Positions 8,589-18,100 of a stretch of 34,012 nucleotides of DNA are shown here, piece by piece (position 1 is the first letter of the stretch; each line of letters begins with the position of its first letter). Position numbers and translations under genes: made by a program. The DNA is from an uncultured Alphaproteobacteria bacterium (GTDB lineage: Bacteria; Pseudomonadota; Alphaproteobacteria; HIMB59; GCA-002718135). Location: NCBI GenBank assembly GCA_902602135.1, contig CACKQA010000004.1:1-34012 (forward strand). The letters run 5' to 3'. Below the pieces are notes generated by a model. The model did no database searches. It was not told the DNA's origin and was given only the letters and a program-made list of their open reading frames with translations.

Positions 8589-10085
8589 TTATTTTGTAAC
8601 AGAAATCAAACTTGCCAGTCTTCCAGTTGCGTAAATTTCAAAACCTTTTACACTCTTGTTTACTGCCGTTGAAAGATCGCCATATGCTAAATGCGCAATT
8701 GGACCTTCACATGCTAATTTTGTTTGAACCTGATCATAAATTGTTTTTCTTTCAGAAATTGATGTGGATTTTCTACCTGCATCTAAAAGGGAGTCTATCT
8801 CACCATCACTGTATTTAAATACGTTTGTTGACCCTCCAGTTCTAAAAGTTCGATAAAAATATTGGTCTGGATCTGGGTTTCCACCATTTGCAGAAACAAA
8901 CATATCAAAATCAGAATTTCGCCAATCTTGAACAAATTCACCAATTTCTTTATTTGCAAGAGTAATTTCAAATCCACCAGCATTTAATTGCTGTTGAATT
9001 ACTTGTGAAATATCTTTTGCATCTTGTCGTGGAAGTACAAGTATTTCTAATTTAATAGGCATAGAAATACCTGCATCAGACAATAATTTTTTTGCTGCAT
9101 CTACATCATGTGAGTAACAACTAAAGCTATCCGTGTTCATAGCCCATGTTGCTAATGCTGGAGATAAGGGGCCACCAGGTACAGCAGCGCCAAACAAAGC
9201 TCCATCAATTATTTCTGATCTATCTAAAAGTAAATTGATTGCCTTCCTTACATTTGCGTTGTCTAGAGGCGCTCTAGTAGTATTCATTCCAAGCAATGTG
9301 TATGACAAATTTCTTGTTTGAAAAATATCAATATTGCTATTTGCTTGCAATTGAAGTGCAGTAGCTGGATCTACACCTGGTAAAATATCATACTCTCCAT
9401 TTGCCAAACCAACTTGTCTAGTAGCTGACTCAGGGACAAAACTAACTCTTACTCCATCAACTTTAGGAAAACCAGGTGTTCTATAGTTTTCATTTTTAGA
9501 CATTTGAATATGGCTATTTGGCTGCCATTCCTCAAATTTAAAAGGTCCCGTTCCGATAGGAGTTTGTTGAAGAGTATCTATATCATTTTCATACTCTGAT
9601 GGAACAATAGCAATTCCCGCAAGAGAAGATAAGATTGCTGCGAATGGCTCGTTAAGTTTAAGCTCAATTGTTGAACTATTAACTACGTTCATATTAACTA
9701 TAGGTGATACTCTACTTGCTAGTGGTGATGCCACATCTTCACTTTGTACTCTCATAATGGATGATTTTACATCATTAGCATCCATAGTTGATCCATCATG
9801 AAATGATACACCTTTAGCAAGATTAAAAGTATAAGTTAATCCATCACTACTTACGTCCCATGATTCTGCTAATCCCGGACCAACACTTAAATCACTGTTA
9901 ATATGTGTTAAACCTTCATAAATATTATTTTGAACTATTATTACTGAATTGAAAGCAGTAATTAGATGTGGATCTAGTCCTGCAGGGGAAGAGTCAATAG
10001 CAACATTTATATTAGTTGCTGATGCACTATTAATGTGGGTGAAGAACATTAATGTAGCAAAAATTGAAAGTATTAATTTTTTCAT
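8589..10085 (-). CDS. ABC transporter substrate-binding protein, family 5 (peptide type)
   Basis: Signal peptide; SSPAGLDPHLITAFNS, GLAESWDVSSDGLTYTFNLAKGVSFHDGSTMDANDVKSS. Confidence 0.93.
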   Translation of the reverse strand: MKKLILSIFATLMFFTHINSASATNINVAIDSSPAGLDPHLITAFNSVIIVQNNIYEGLTHINSDLSVGPGLAESWDVSSDGLTYTFNLAKGVSFHDGSTMDANDVKSSIMRVQSEDVASPLASRVSPIVNMNVVNSSTIELKLNEPFAAILSSLAGIAIVPSEYENDIDTLQQTPIGTGPFKFEEWQPNSHIQMSKNENYRTPGFPKVDGVRVSFVPESATRQVGLANGEYDILPGVDPATALQLQANSNIDIFQTRNLSYTLLGMNTTRAPLDNANVRKAINLLLDRSEIIDGALFGAAVPGGPLSPALATWAMNTDSFSCYSHDVDAAKKLLSDAGISMPIKLEILVLPRQDAKDISQVIQQQLNAGGFEITLANKEIGEFVQDWRNSDFDMFVSANGGNPDPDQYFYRTFRTGGSTNVFKYSDGEIDSLLDAGRKSTSISERKTIYDQVQTKLACEGPIAHLAYGDLSTAVNKSVKGFEIYATGRLASLISVTK

Positions 10086-10162
10086 ATTTTCTCCAATTTA
10101 AATTTATTTATTATAAAAAAAATACTATGTTTAATAATTTTATACAATATCTTTTTAAAAGT

Positions 10163-11008
10163 ATGAATGAGAATAATATTGAAATTTTAAATATACAAAA
10201 ATTAAATATATCTACATTTAATAATAAAATTTTAAATAACGTTTCATTAAAAATTCATAAAGGTGAAATGATAGGTTTGGTTGGTGAGTCAGGTAGTGGA
10301 AAATCTGTCACAGCATTATCAATATTAGCTTTGCTTGATGAAAAAGCTATGAAAATTGATACTGGAAAAATTTTTTTATCGAACGAAAATATATTAGAAA
10401 AAAATGAAAAGGAAATGCAAGAAATCAGAGGTAATAAAATATCAATGATTTTTCAAGAACCAATGACTTCACTTAATCCTGTTTTTACTATTGGAGATCA
10501 AATTAATGAAGTTCATAGTATTCATAATAATCTAAATAGAGATAAAGCTAATGAATTGACTATCAGTTTATTGGATAAAGTTGGTATTCCAAATCCTGAA
10601 ATTTCAATTAAAAAATATCCGCATCAGTTATCTGGCGGTCAAAGACAAAGAGTAATGATAGCTATGGCTCTTTCTTGTAGGCCCAAACTGCTCATAGCAG
10701 ATGAACCAACAACAGCATTAGATGTTATAGTTCAAGCACAGATATTAAAAATAATTAATGATCTTAGAAAAGAATTAGAAATGTCAGTTCTATTAATCAC
10801 ACATGATTTAGGTGTTGTTCAAGATTATTGTGATAGAGTTTATGTTATGTATAAAGGAAGAATTTTAGAGAATTCTAAAACAAAGGATCTTTTTTCGAAA
10901 CCCAAACATTCTTATACAAAAGATTTGTTAAACACTAGACCTGCTGTAAATCCACCGGGAAAAGAATTGCCGATTATTAAAGAAGATTATAGTTTTGATG
11001 ATGAGTAA
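10163..11008 (+). CDS. Peptide-type ABC transporter ATPase (DppD/OppD-like); the ORF opens at 10064 but likely starts at the ATG at 10163
   Basis: Walker A GESGSGKS, signature LSGGQRQR, Walker B LLIADEPTTALD, HDLGVVQ; the 10064 start would overlap the divergent SBP gene. Confidence 0.92.
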   Translation: MNENNIEILNIQKLNISTFNNKILNNVSLKIHKGEMIGLVGESGSGKSVTALSILALLDEKAMKIDTGKIFLSNENILEKNEKEMQEIRGNKISMIFQEPMTSLNPVFTIGDQINEVHSIHNNLNRDKANELTISLLDKVGIPNPEISIKKYPHQLSGGQRQRVMIAMALSCRPKLLIADEPTTALDVIVQAQILKIINDLRKELEMSVLLITHDLGVVQDYCDRVYVMYKGRILENSKTKDLFSKPKHSYTKDLLNTRPAVNPPGKELPIIKEDYSFDDE

Positions 11009-11777
11009 TAAAATTCTTGAAATAAACAATTTGGAGAAAAGTTTTTTAGACCCAAATAAAAATCCTTTTAAAGTATTAAAAAATATATCACTATCGATTA
11101 AGAGTGGGGAAATTCTTGGTTTAGTTGGAGAATCAGGATCAGGGAAAACAACACTTGGAAGAGTTATAATTCGCTTACTTAATTCTGATAGTGGTCAAAT
11201 AATATTCAATGGACAAGATATTACCAGTTTATCAAAAAAATTGATGCGAAAAGTTAGGAAAGATATGCAAATTATTTTTCAAGATCCTTTTGGCTCTCTT
11301 AATCCAAGACATACAATAAAGAATATAATATCAGAACCTCTAGTTATTCATAATTACAAAAAAAATATCTTAGATAGAGTTTATGAACTTCTTCATCAAG
11401 TAGGTTTAGATAAATCTTCAATAAACTTATATCCACACGAATTTTCAGGTGGTCAAAGACAAAGAATAGCTATTGCAAGAGCTATTGCTTTGAAACCTAA
11501 ATTTTTAATCGCGGATGAGTCAGTATCCGCTCTTGATGTATCAATTCAAAGTCAAATTTTAAATTTAATTTCAAGATTAGTACGTGAAAACAATATTTCA
11601 ATGATTTTTATAAGCCATGATTTATCAGTAATAAGACATATTAGTGATAATATTGCTGTGATGAATAAGGGTTCTATTGTTGAGCGTGGAAAAACCGAAG
11701 ATGTCCTTGTAAAACCAACACATAATTATACAAAAATGTTAATTGACGCTGTTCCAGGTTTTAAAACAAATTTTTAA
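10995..11777 (+). CDS. Peptide-type ABC transporter ATPase (DppF/OppF-like)
   Basis: GESGSGKTTLGR, QDPFGSLNPRHTI, FSGGQRQRIAIARAIALKPKFLIADESVSALD; overlaps the preceding ATPase. Confidence 0.93.
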   Translation: MMMSNKILEINNLEKSFLDPNKNPFKVLKNISLSIKSGEILGLVGESGSGKTTLGRVIIRLLNSDSGQIIFNGQDITSLSKKLMRKVRKDMQIIFQDPFGSLNPRHTIKNIISEPLVIHNYKKNILDRVYELLHQVGLDKSSINLYPHEFSGGQRQRIAIARAIALKPKFLIADESVSALDVSIQSQILNLISRLVRENNISMIFISHDLSVIRHISDNIAVMNKGSIVERGKTEDVLVKPTHNYTKMLIDAVPGFKTNF

Positions 11778-11780
11778 ATA

Positions 11781-12794
11781 ATGAGAAATAAAAAAAATTT
11801 TAATATCAAAAGAATTTCAAAATTAATTAACACATACATAAATAAGAAGAAGATACCTGGTGCTGTTTTTGGCGTAGTTAATATTAAAAAAAAGAAAACG
11901 ATTATTTCAGATGGTTATCGGCAATTAATCAATAAAAAGATTAAAGTAAACAATGCAACAACATTTGATTTAGCATCTCTAACTAAGGTGTTATTTACAA
12001 CTCATCAAATATTAAAACTTCATTCAAAGAAAATTCTAAATATTAACGACCTCGTATCTTTGTATATTCCTGATTTTTGTCAATATGATTATAATTCGTG
12101 GGAAAGAAAGGTATCTATAAAGGAGTGTTTATCTCATCATACTAATTTTCCAGCTGTAGAACCTATTTATACATATGGAAATGATCCTGACACGCTGAGA
12201 GCATTTATTCTACAACGACGATGGAAAAAAAATAAATCAGTATATTCGGATATTAATTTTATATTGCTTGGTATTGTTCTTGAGAGAATTTATAAAAAAA
12301 GTATTACAAAAATACCTACTGGTTATAATTTTTCCTTTAACCCTTTATCCAAGAATATTGCTGCTACTGAAATTTGTAAGTGGCGAAACAGAATTATATG
12401 TGGAGAAACGCATGATGAAAATGCTTTCGCTCTTAAAGGATCTGGTCATGCGGGACTTTTTGGAAATGCGGATAGTATTTTAAATTTTGCTTTTGATATG
12501 CTGAATAATAATATCTCAAAAGAGCATTCTAAACTGATAAAAAACAAAATATACAGAAACAGAAGTTGTGGATGGGAAGTATCATATAAAAATTGGTCTG
12601 GAGGCAATTATTGTTCAAAAGAAGCAATAGGACATACGGGATTTACTGGTACCGGTTTATGGATTGATTTTAAAAATAAACTTGCATGGACTTTATTGAC
12701 GAATAGAGTTCATCCATCAAGACATACGGATAGCGGAATACAAGAATTGAGATCAAAAGTAGGTGATCTTGTTATTCAGGATTGTGTTTTATAA
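11781..12794 (+). CDS. Serine hydrolase, beta-lactamase/S12 family, without an obvious signal peptide
   Basis: SxxK motif ASLTK, YSD motif, HTG motif in IGHTGFTGTGLWID; basic N-terminus without a hydrophobic core. Confidence 0.85.
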   Translation: MRNKKNFNIKRISKLINTYINKKKIPGAVFGVVNIKKKKTIISDGYRQLINKKIKVNNATTFDLASLTKVLFTTHQILKLHSKKILNINDLVSLYIPDFCQYDYNSWERKVSIKECLSHHTNFPAVEPIYTYGNDPDTLRAFILQRRWKKNKSVYSDINFILLGIVLERIYKKSITKIPTGYNFSFNPLSKNIAATEICKWRNRIICGETHDENAFALKGSGHAGLFGNADSILNFAFDMLNNNISKEHSKLIKNKIYRNRSCGWEVSYKNWSGGNYCSKEAIGHTGFTGTGLWIDFKNKLAWTLLTNRVHPSRHTDSGIQELRSKVGDLVIQDCVL

Positions 12795-13906
12795 TGAATT
12801 ATAAATGGTCAATAGGTTTAATGACAGGCACAGTTAATGATGGCTTTATTGATGTTGCTGCCCTAAAGACTGATGGCCATCAAATCATTGAATACGGTCC
12901 CTTTGAATTAATTCCATATCAGAATAAAAATATTCAATCGAAAATAATAGAAACTTTTGAAGCTGCTAAAAAATGGCGATTTGATAACATTGAGCCTGCA
13001 ATTTTTGCAGAGACTGAAAAATTAATATCTGTAGAACAGTCTGAAGCTGTAAATAAATTTATGCATAAATTTAATATTAAACGAGATGATATTTCTTGTG
13101 TTGGTTTTCATGGATTAACAGTTCTCCATCAAGCGCCATTAGGTGATATAGAAGGTAAGACTAAACAGCTAGGTGATGGTAATTTAATGGCTAATTATCT
13201 AAAAATACCAGTGGTTAATGACTTTAGATCAAATGATATATTGAATGGTGGGCAAGGTGCGCCCCTTGCACCAATTTATCATTTAGCTGTAAGTCATTAC
13301 ATTAATAAAAAAAATATCATCATTTTAAATATAGGTGGTGTATCTAATATTACTTATATAGGCGAAGATGATAAACTAATTGCTTTTGATACCGGACCTG
13401 GAAATGCACCAATAAATGATTTTGTTCGTAAAAAAAATAGTGGTCAAATGGATACAAATGGTGACTTTGCATCTAAAGGATCGGTCAATTTTGATTTTAT
13501 TAATTCTTTTTTATCACATCCATATTTTGAATTAAATTTCCCAAAATCTTTGGATAGAGATCAATTCTCCTATAATCAAATAGATGAGATGTCCTTAGAA
13601 GATGGGTGCGCAACGCTAACAAAATTAATTGGAGAGAATATCTCTAAAGCTATTAAGTTATTACCAAAAAAGCCTGAGCGCATTATTGCATCAGGGGGAG
13701 GGAGAAAAAATTTATCAATTATGAATGCTATTAGCAAAAGTACAAATATCAAATGTGAAGGTATTGAAAAATATGGGCTAAGAGGAGATGCCATTGAGGC
13801 TGAAGCTTTTGCGTTCCTTGCTGTAAGAAGTCTTAAGAAACTTCCGTTAAGTTTCCCTTCAACAACTGGTGTTACAAATCCTCTTACTGGAGGAAAGATT
13901 AATTAA
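12794..13906 (+). CDS. anmK: Anhydro-N-acetylmuramic acid kinase (ATG overlaps the upstream stop as TAATG)
   Basis: SIGLMTGTVNDGFIDVAALKTDG, VNDFRSNDILNGGQGAPLAPIYH, LNIGGVSNITYI, FDTGPGNAPIND, ASGGGRKNLSIM, GDAIEAEAFAFLAVRS. Confidence 0.95.
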   Translation: MNYKWSIGLMTGTVNDGFIDVAALKTDGHQIIEYGPFELIPYQNKNIQSKIIETFEAAKKWRFDNIEPAIFAETEKLISVEQSEAVNKFMHKFNIKRDDISCVGFHGLTVLHQAPLGDIEGKTKQLGDGNLMANYLKIPVVNDFRSNDILNGGQGAPLAPIYHLAVSHYINKKNIIILNIGGVSNITYIGEDDKLIAFDTGPGNAPINDFVRKKNSGQMDTNGDFASKGSVNFDFINSFLSHPYFELNFPKSLDRDQFSYNQIDEMSLEDGCATLTKLIGENISKAIKLLPKKPERIIASGGGRKNLSIMNAISKSTNIKCEGIEKYGLRGDAIEAEAFAFLAVRSLKKLPLSFPSTTGVTNPLTGGKIN

Positions 13907-13923
13907 AATATTTTTCTATTAAA

Positions 13924-14145
13924 AGGTGTAGCTCTAATACCAGAATTAAATCAATCTGTGGAAAAACTCCAAATAGAAAAAATTTAACCTATCCAATAAT
14001 CTTAATTTGTAGATCAGGAAAAAGATCTAAGATAGTCGCTAATATGATAGATGAGAAATTTAATACTATTATTTACAATGCACAAAATGGAATCAACTCA
14101 TGGATTAATAAAAAATTCATAACAGTTGAACCACATCTGAATTAA
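13924..14145 (+). pseudogene. Decayed or truncated second copy of the rhodanese gene (3' end)
   Basis: PIILICRSGKRSKIVANMIDEKFNTIIYNAQNGINSWINKKFITVE is near-identical to the C-terminus of the 4544-4960 ORF. Upstream SVEKLQIEK matches WYEKLQLEI but is in another frame, and no intact start or 5' half was found. Confidence 0.8.
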
Positions 14146-14356
14146 AACAAAATAACGTTTGCTAGGATATACAAAGCTGTAAGGACACAGAAAATTAGCA
14201 CCAGATATCTGATAATAAACATTTTTTCATATAATAAAAAATAGTACCTATAAGAGCAACTCTTAACTGCATCCTTAGTTGGTGTTAGGATTATTAAAAT
14301 GATTATAATTTTGTTAAAAATTATTATTAATTTTTATTTTAAATTAGTTTAACAAA

Positions 14357-14911
14357 ATGTTTTATTGTAAAATTATGATTAAATATTTTTTATCAGCACT
14401 TTTATTATTATCTTTTAGTTGTAATGCTATAGAAATAACGTCTCCAGCATTTAATGATGGAGAAAGTATACCAAAAAAGTATGCATGTGAGAAAAGAGGT
14501 GGTGAGAATATATCTATTCCAATAAATATCTCTAATGTCCCTGAAAATGCTAAATCAATTGTATTAATAATGGATGATCCAGATGCAATGAGCCTGGCAG
14601 GTAAAATTTGGGTTCATTGGATATTATTTAATATCCCAACTGACGTAAATGAATTGCCAGCTATGAAAGATGGAAAAATTGGTATTGGCAAGAGTGGCCA
14701 AAACAGTAATTACAAAGAAAATTATGATGGACCATGTCCTCCGCACGGAATGCATGTATATAATATTAAAGCTTATGCTCTAAATATAGAAATAAAAGAA
14801 AGCTTTGGAGAATTACCACAAATTGAATTTGAAAAAAAATATAAGGATGCAATTCTCAGTTCTTCAGTCTTATCTGGGAAATATGCAATTTTACATATTT
14901 TAAAAAAATAG
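14357..14911 (+). CDS. Secreted YbhB/YbcL-type PEBP (Raf kinase inhibitor-like) protein
   Basis: ITSPAFNDGESIPKKYACE, LIMDDPDA, WVHWILFNIP, YDGPCPPHGMHVYNIKAYAL. Confidence 0.92.
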   Translation: MFYCKIMIKYFLSALLLLSFSCNAIEITSPAFNDGESIPKKYACEKRGGENISIPINISNVPENAKSIVLIMDDPDAMSLAGKIWVHWILFNIPTDVNELPAMKDGKIGIGKSGQNSNYKENYDGPCPPHGMHVYNIKAYALNIEIKESFGELPQIEFEKKYKDAILSSSVLSGKYAILHILKK

Positions 14912-15118
14912 GTCCTAACAAATTAATTAGCTTTAGTAGAAAATGTTTTCCTCTTTTGTTTTAAAAATATGTATAAATATTTAGATTTTTATTATAACTA
15001 ATTGAAAAATAACAATTTTTAATTATTTAAGAAATAAATAATAAATATTTATTTTTAATCTTAAAACTTACTTGTAGTTTCGGCTTAAAAATTACATAAA
15101 AAGCTTTATAGATTCAGT

Positions 15119-15136
15119 AAAAAAGCATGCTTTTTT
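15119..15136. promoter_or_regulatory. 18-bp perfect palindrome abutting the giant-ORF start codon
   Basis: AAAAAAGCATGCTTTTTT immediately followed by ATG at 15137. Confidence 0.6.
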
Positions 15137-18100
15137 ATGAAGAAAATTGTCCTTTCACTTTTTCTAATTCTATCTAGTTCTCAATTATTTGCTTTTGATT
15201 TTAATACATTTCAGGAGGTTGATAAATGTATTAAATATTCTGAAGATCTTGAGCAATATAAAAAGAATTTTCAAAGCTGTTTAGACTCTAAAAATTTATC
15301 AATAGAAAATAATTTAACCCAATCTTTTAAAACAAAATTACCAAAGAATTTTCATGAAAGAGTTGATTTTGGCAAAAATGTAAATCAATTTATAGATAAA
15401 AAATATATCCCTAATAATCCTGAATTCACAATTGATGAATTTATCAAAAAATATCCAAATCATATTTTTACAATTGATAGTTTATTAAGAGGTAAAAATG
15501 CAATTATCAGTGATTATCAATTAAGAAAATTAGATCTTCTTCCAAAATTATTTTCAAATATTCAAACTATTGAAATAATTGAAAATAATAAAAGTGAAAA
15601 ACAGATCAAACAAGAAACAAATTTTGCTACTCTTTTAACTGGTTATTTTCTATACCTTGTTACTAGTGACGATGAGATACAATGTAATCAGAATGCTTCT
15701 CTTTCACAGACTTCTACATCAATTGATGAGAATTCATCAGATACTATCGATTTTACTATATCAGGTGCTCCTGCTGGTGTTACTTATAGTGTAAATACTA
15801 GTGGCACAGCTACAGAAGGAACTGATTATGAGAGTATAAGTGATATAACAATTAATAGCTCTACAACAACTTTTTCGTTAACTTTAATAGATGACTCAAT
15901 ATCAGATATAAATGAAACTGTTGATATTAGTCTTACACCAACTGGTGGAGATATTACATTTTGTAAAAATACTTTAAACTCTCAAACAATAACAATTGTA
16001 GATAATGAAGCAGCTCCAACTATTACATTGTCAGCTAGTGCATCTAGTATTGCTGAAAACGCTGGGTCATCAATTACTCTTACAGCAACGAGTTCCATAG
16101 TATCTGGTTCAGACATTACAGTGTCATTTGATACTTCCGGCACAGCAACGGAAGGAACTGATTATGGAACAATATCAGATATTACTATTTCAGCTGGCTC
16201 TACAACAGGCACAACAACATTCACACCCACTGATGATAGTATGTATGAAACATCTACAGATGAGACAGCAACTGTTGCTATTGGAACTGTATCAGGAGGA
16301 GGGGCAACAGAAAGCGGTTCTCAATCAGTAACATTAACGATTGAGGAAAATGATAGTGCACCGACAGTTACATTGGCTGCTAGTTCATCGAGTATTGCAG
16401 AGAATGCTGGCACTTCTATTACTTTAACAGCAACCTTATCAAACCCTACAAGTGCAGATGTAACTGTTTCAATTGGAACATCTGGAAGTGCAACAGAAGG
16501 AACAGATTACGGAACAATTTCTGATATTACTATTTCTTCTGGTGATACTACGGGAACAGCTTCATTTACTCCAACAGATGATAATTTATATGAAACAAGT
16601 ACTGATGAAACAGCAACAGTTTCTATTACCGGTGTCTCCGGTGGAAGTGCTACTGAAAGTGGATCTCAATCAGTAACACTAACAATTGAAGAGAATGAAA
16701 GTGCGCCAACTGTAACTCTAACAACGAGTGCAACAAATATTGATGAAAATTCTGGATCTTCATTAACTTTAACTGCAACGTTATCAGTTGCAACAACCGC
16801 TGATGTTACAGTTACTATTTCAACTTCAGGTAGTGCTACAGAAGGAACTGATTATACCGATGGAAGTGGAAATATCGATGATCTTGTTATTTCAGCTGGC
16901 AATACAACAGAGACAATTAGTTTTAAACCAACTGATGATAGTGTGTATGAAGGAGATGAAACAGCAACAATTTCTATTGATAGTGTTTCAGGTGGTGAAG
17001 CATCAGAAAATGGAACGCAAGCTGTTACCATTACAATAAACGAAAATGAATCTGCGCCAACAGTCACTCTTTCAGTTAGTGCATCTAGTATCGCAGAAAA
17101 TTCTGGGTCAACATTAACGATTACAGCTACATCATCCATTGTTGCAGATGAAAATATTACTGTTGGAATCTCCACCTCTGGTACTGCTACAGAAGGAACG
17201 GATTACGGAACAATTTCTGATATTACAATTACAGCTGGTAATACAACTGGAACAGCAACGTTTGATCCAACTGATGATAGTATTTCTGATGTAGCCGAAA
17301 CAGCCATTGTTGCCATAAGTAGTGTCTCAGGAGCTGATGCAACAGAGAGTGGATCACAATCAGTTACAATTACGATAAATGATAATGAAGCAACGCCAAC
17401 AGTTACATTAACTGTTAGTGCAACATCGATTGCAGAGAATGCAGGTTCATCATTAACTTTAACAGCAACGAGTTCAATTGTTTCAGGTTCAGACATTACA
17501 GTTACACTTAGTACAAGTGGTACAGCAACAGAGGGAACAGATTATGGATCTCTCTCTGATATTACCATTAGTGCTGGCTCTACAACAGGCACAACAACAT
17601 TCACACCCACTGATGATAGTATGTATGAAACATCTACAGATGAGACAGCAACTGTTGCTATTGATACAGTTAGTGGTGGTTCAGCAACAGAAAATGGAAC
17701 ACAGTCTGTTACCATTACAATAAACGAAAATGAATCTGCGCCAACAGTAACACTTGCAGCTAGTGCAACAAGTATTGCTGAGAACGCTGGATCATCAATT
17801 ACAATTACTGCATCATTAAGCGGAACAACAAGTCAAGATGTAACTGTTTCATTATCAAGTTCTAGCACGGCAACAGAAGGAACAGATTATGGAACTGTTT
17901 CGGATATAACTATTACTTCTGGATCAACGTCTGGAACAGCTACGTTTACACCAACAGATGATAGTATTTATGATGCAACGTCAAATGAAACAGCTATCCT
18001 TTCTATTAGTGGTGTTTCAGGTGGTGGAGCAACCGAAAGTGGTGATCAAAAAGTTACCATTACAATAACGGATAATGAAAGTGCGCCAACAGTTACTTTA

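Noticed and set aside
8007-9321. ORFs at 8007-8258, 8319-8534, 8612-8818, 8795-8983 and 9133-9321 overlapping the ABC transporter genes
   Set aside because: Out-of-frame or antisense shadows of well-supported permease and SBP genes.
10064-10162. N-terminal extension of the first ATPase
   Set aside because: Would overlap the divergent SBP gene, and the sequence (MKVLIFSYFLQFKFIYYKKN) looks like translated promoter; the ATG at 10163 fits better.
11781-12794. Antibiotic-resistance beta-lactamase
   Set aside because: No export signal, and operon context with anmK points to cell-wall recycling instead.
12268-13794. ORFs 12268-12483 (+) and 13576-13794 (-)
   Set aside because: Alternative-frame overlaps with the serine hydrolase and anmK.
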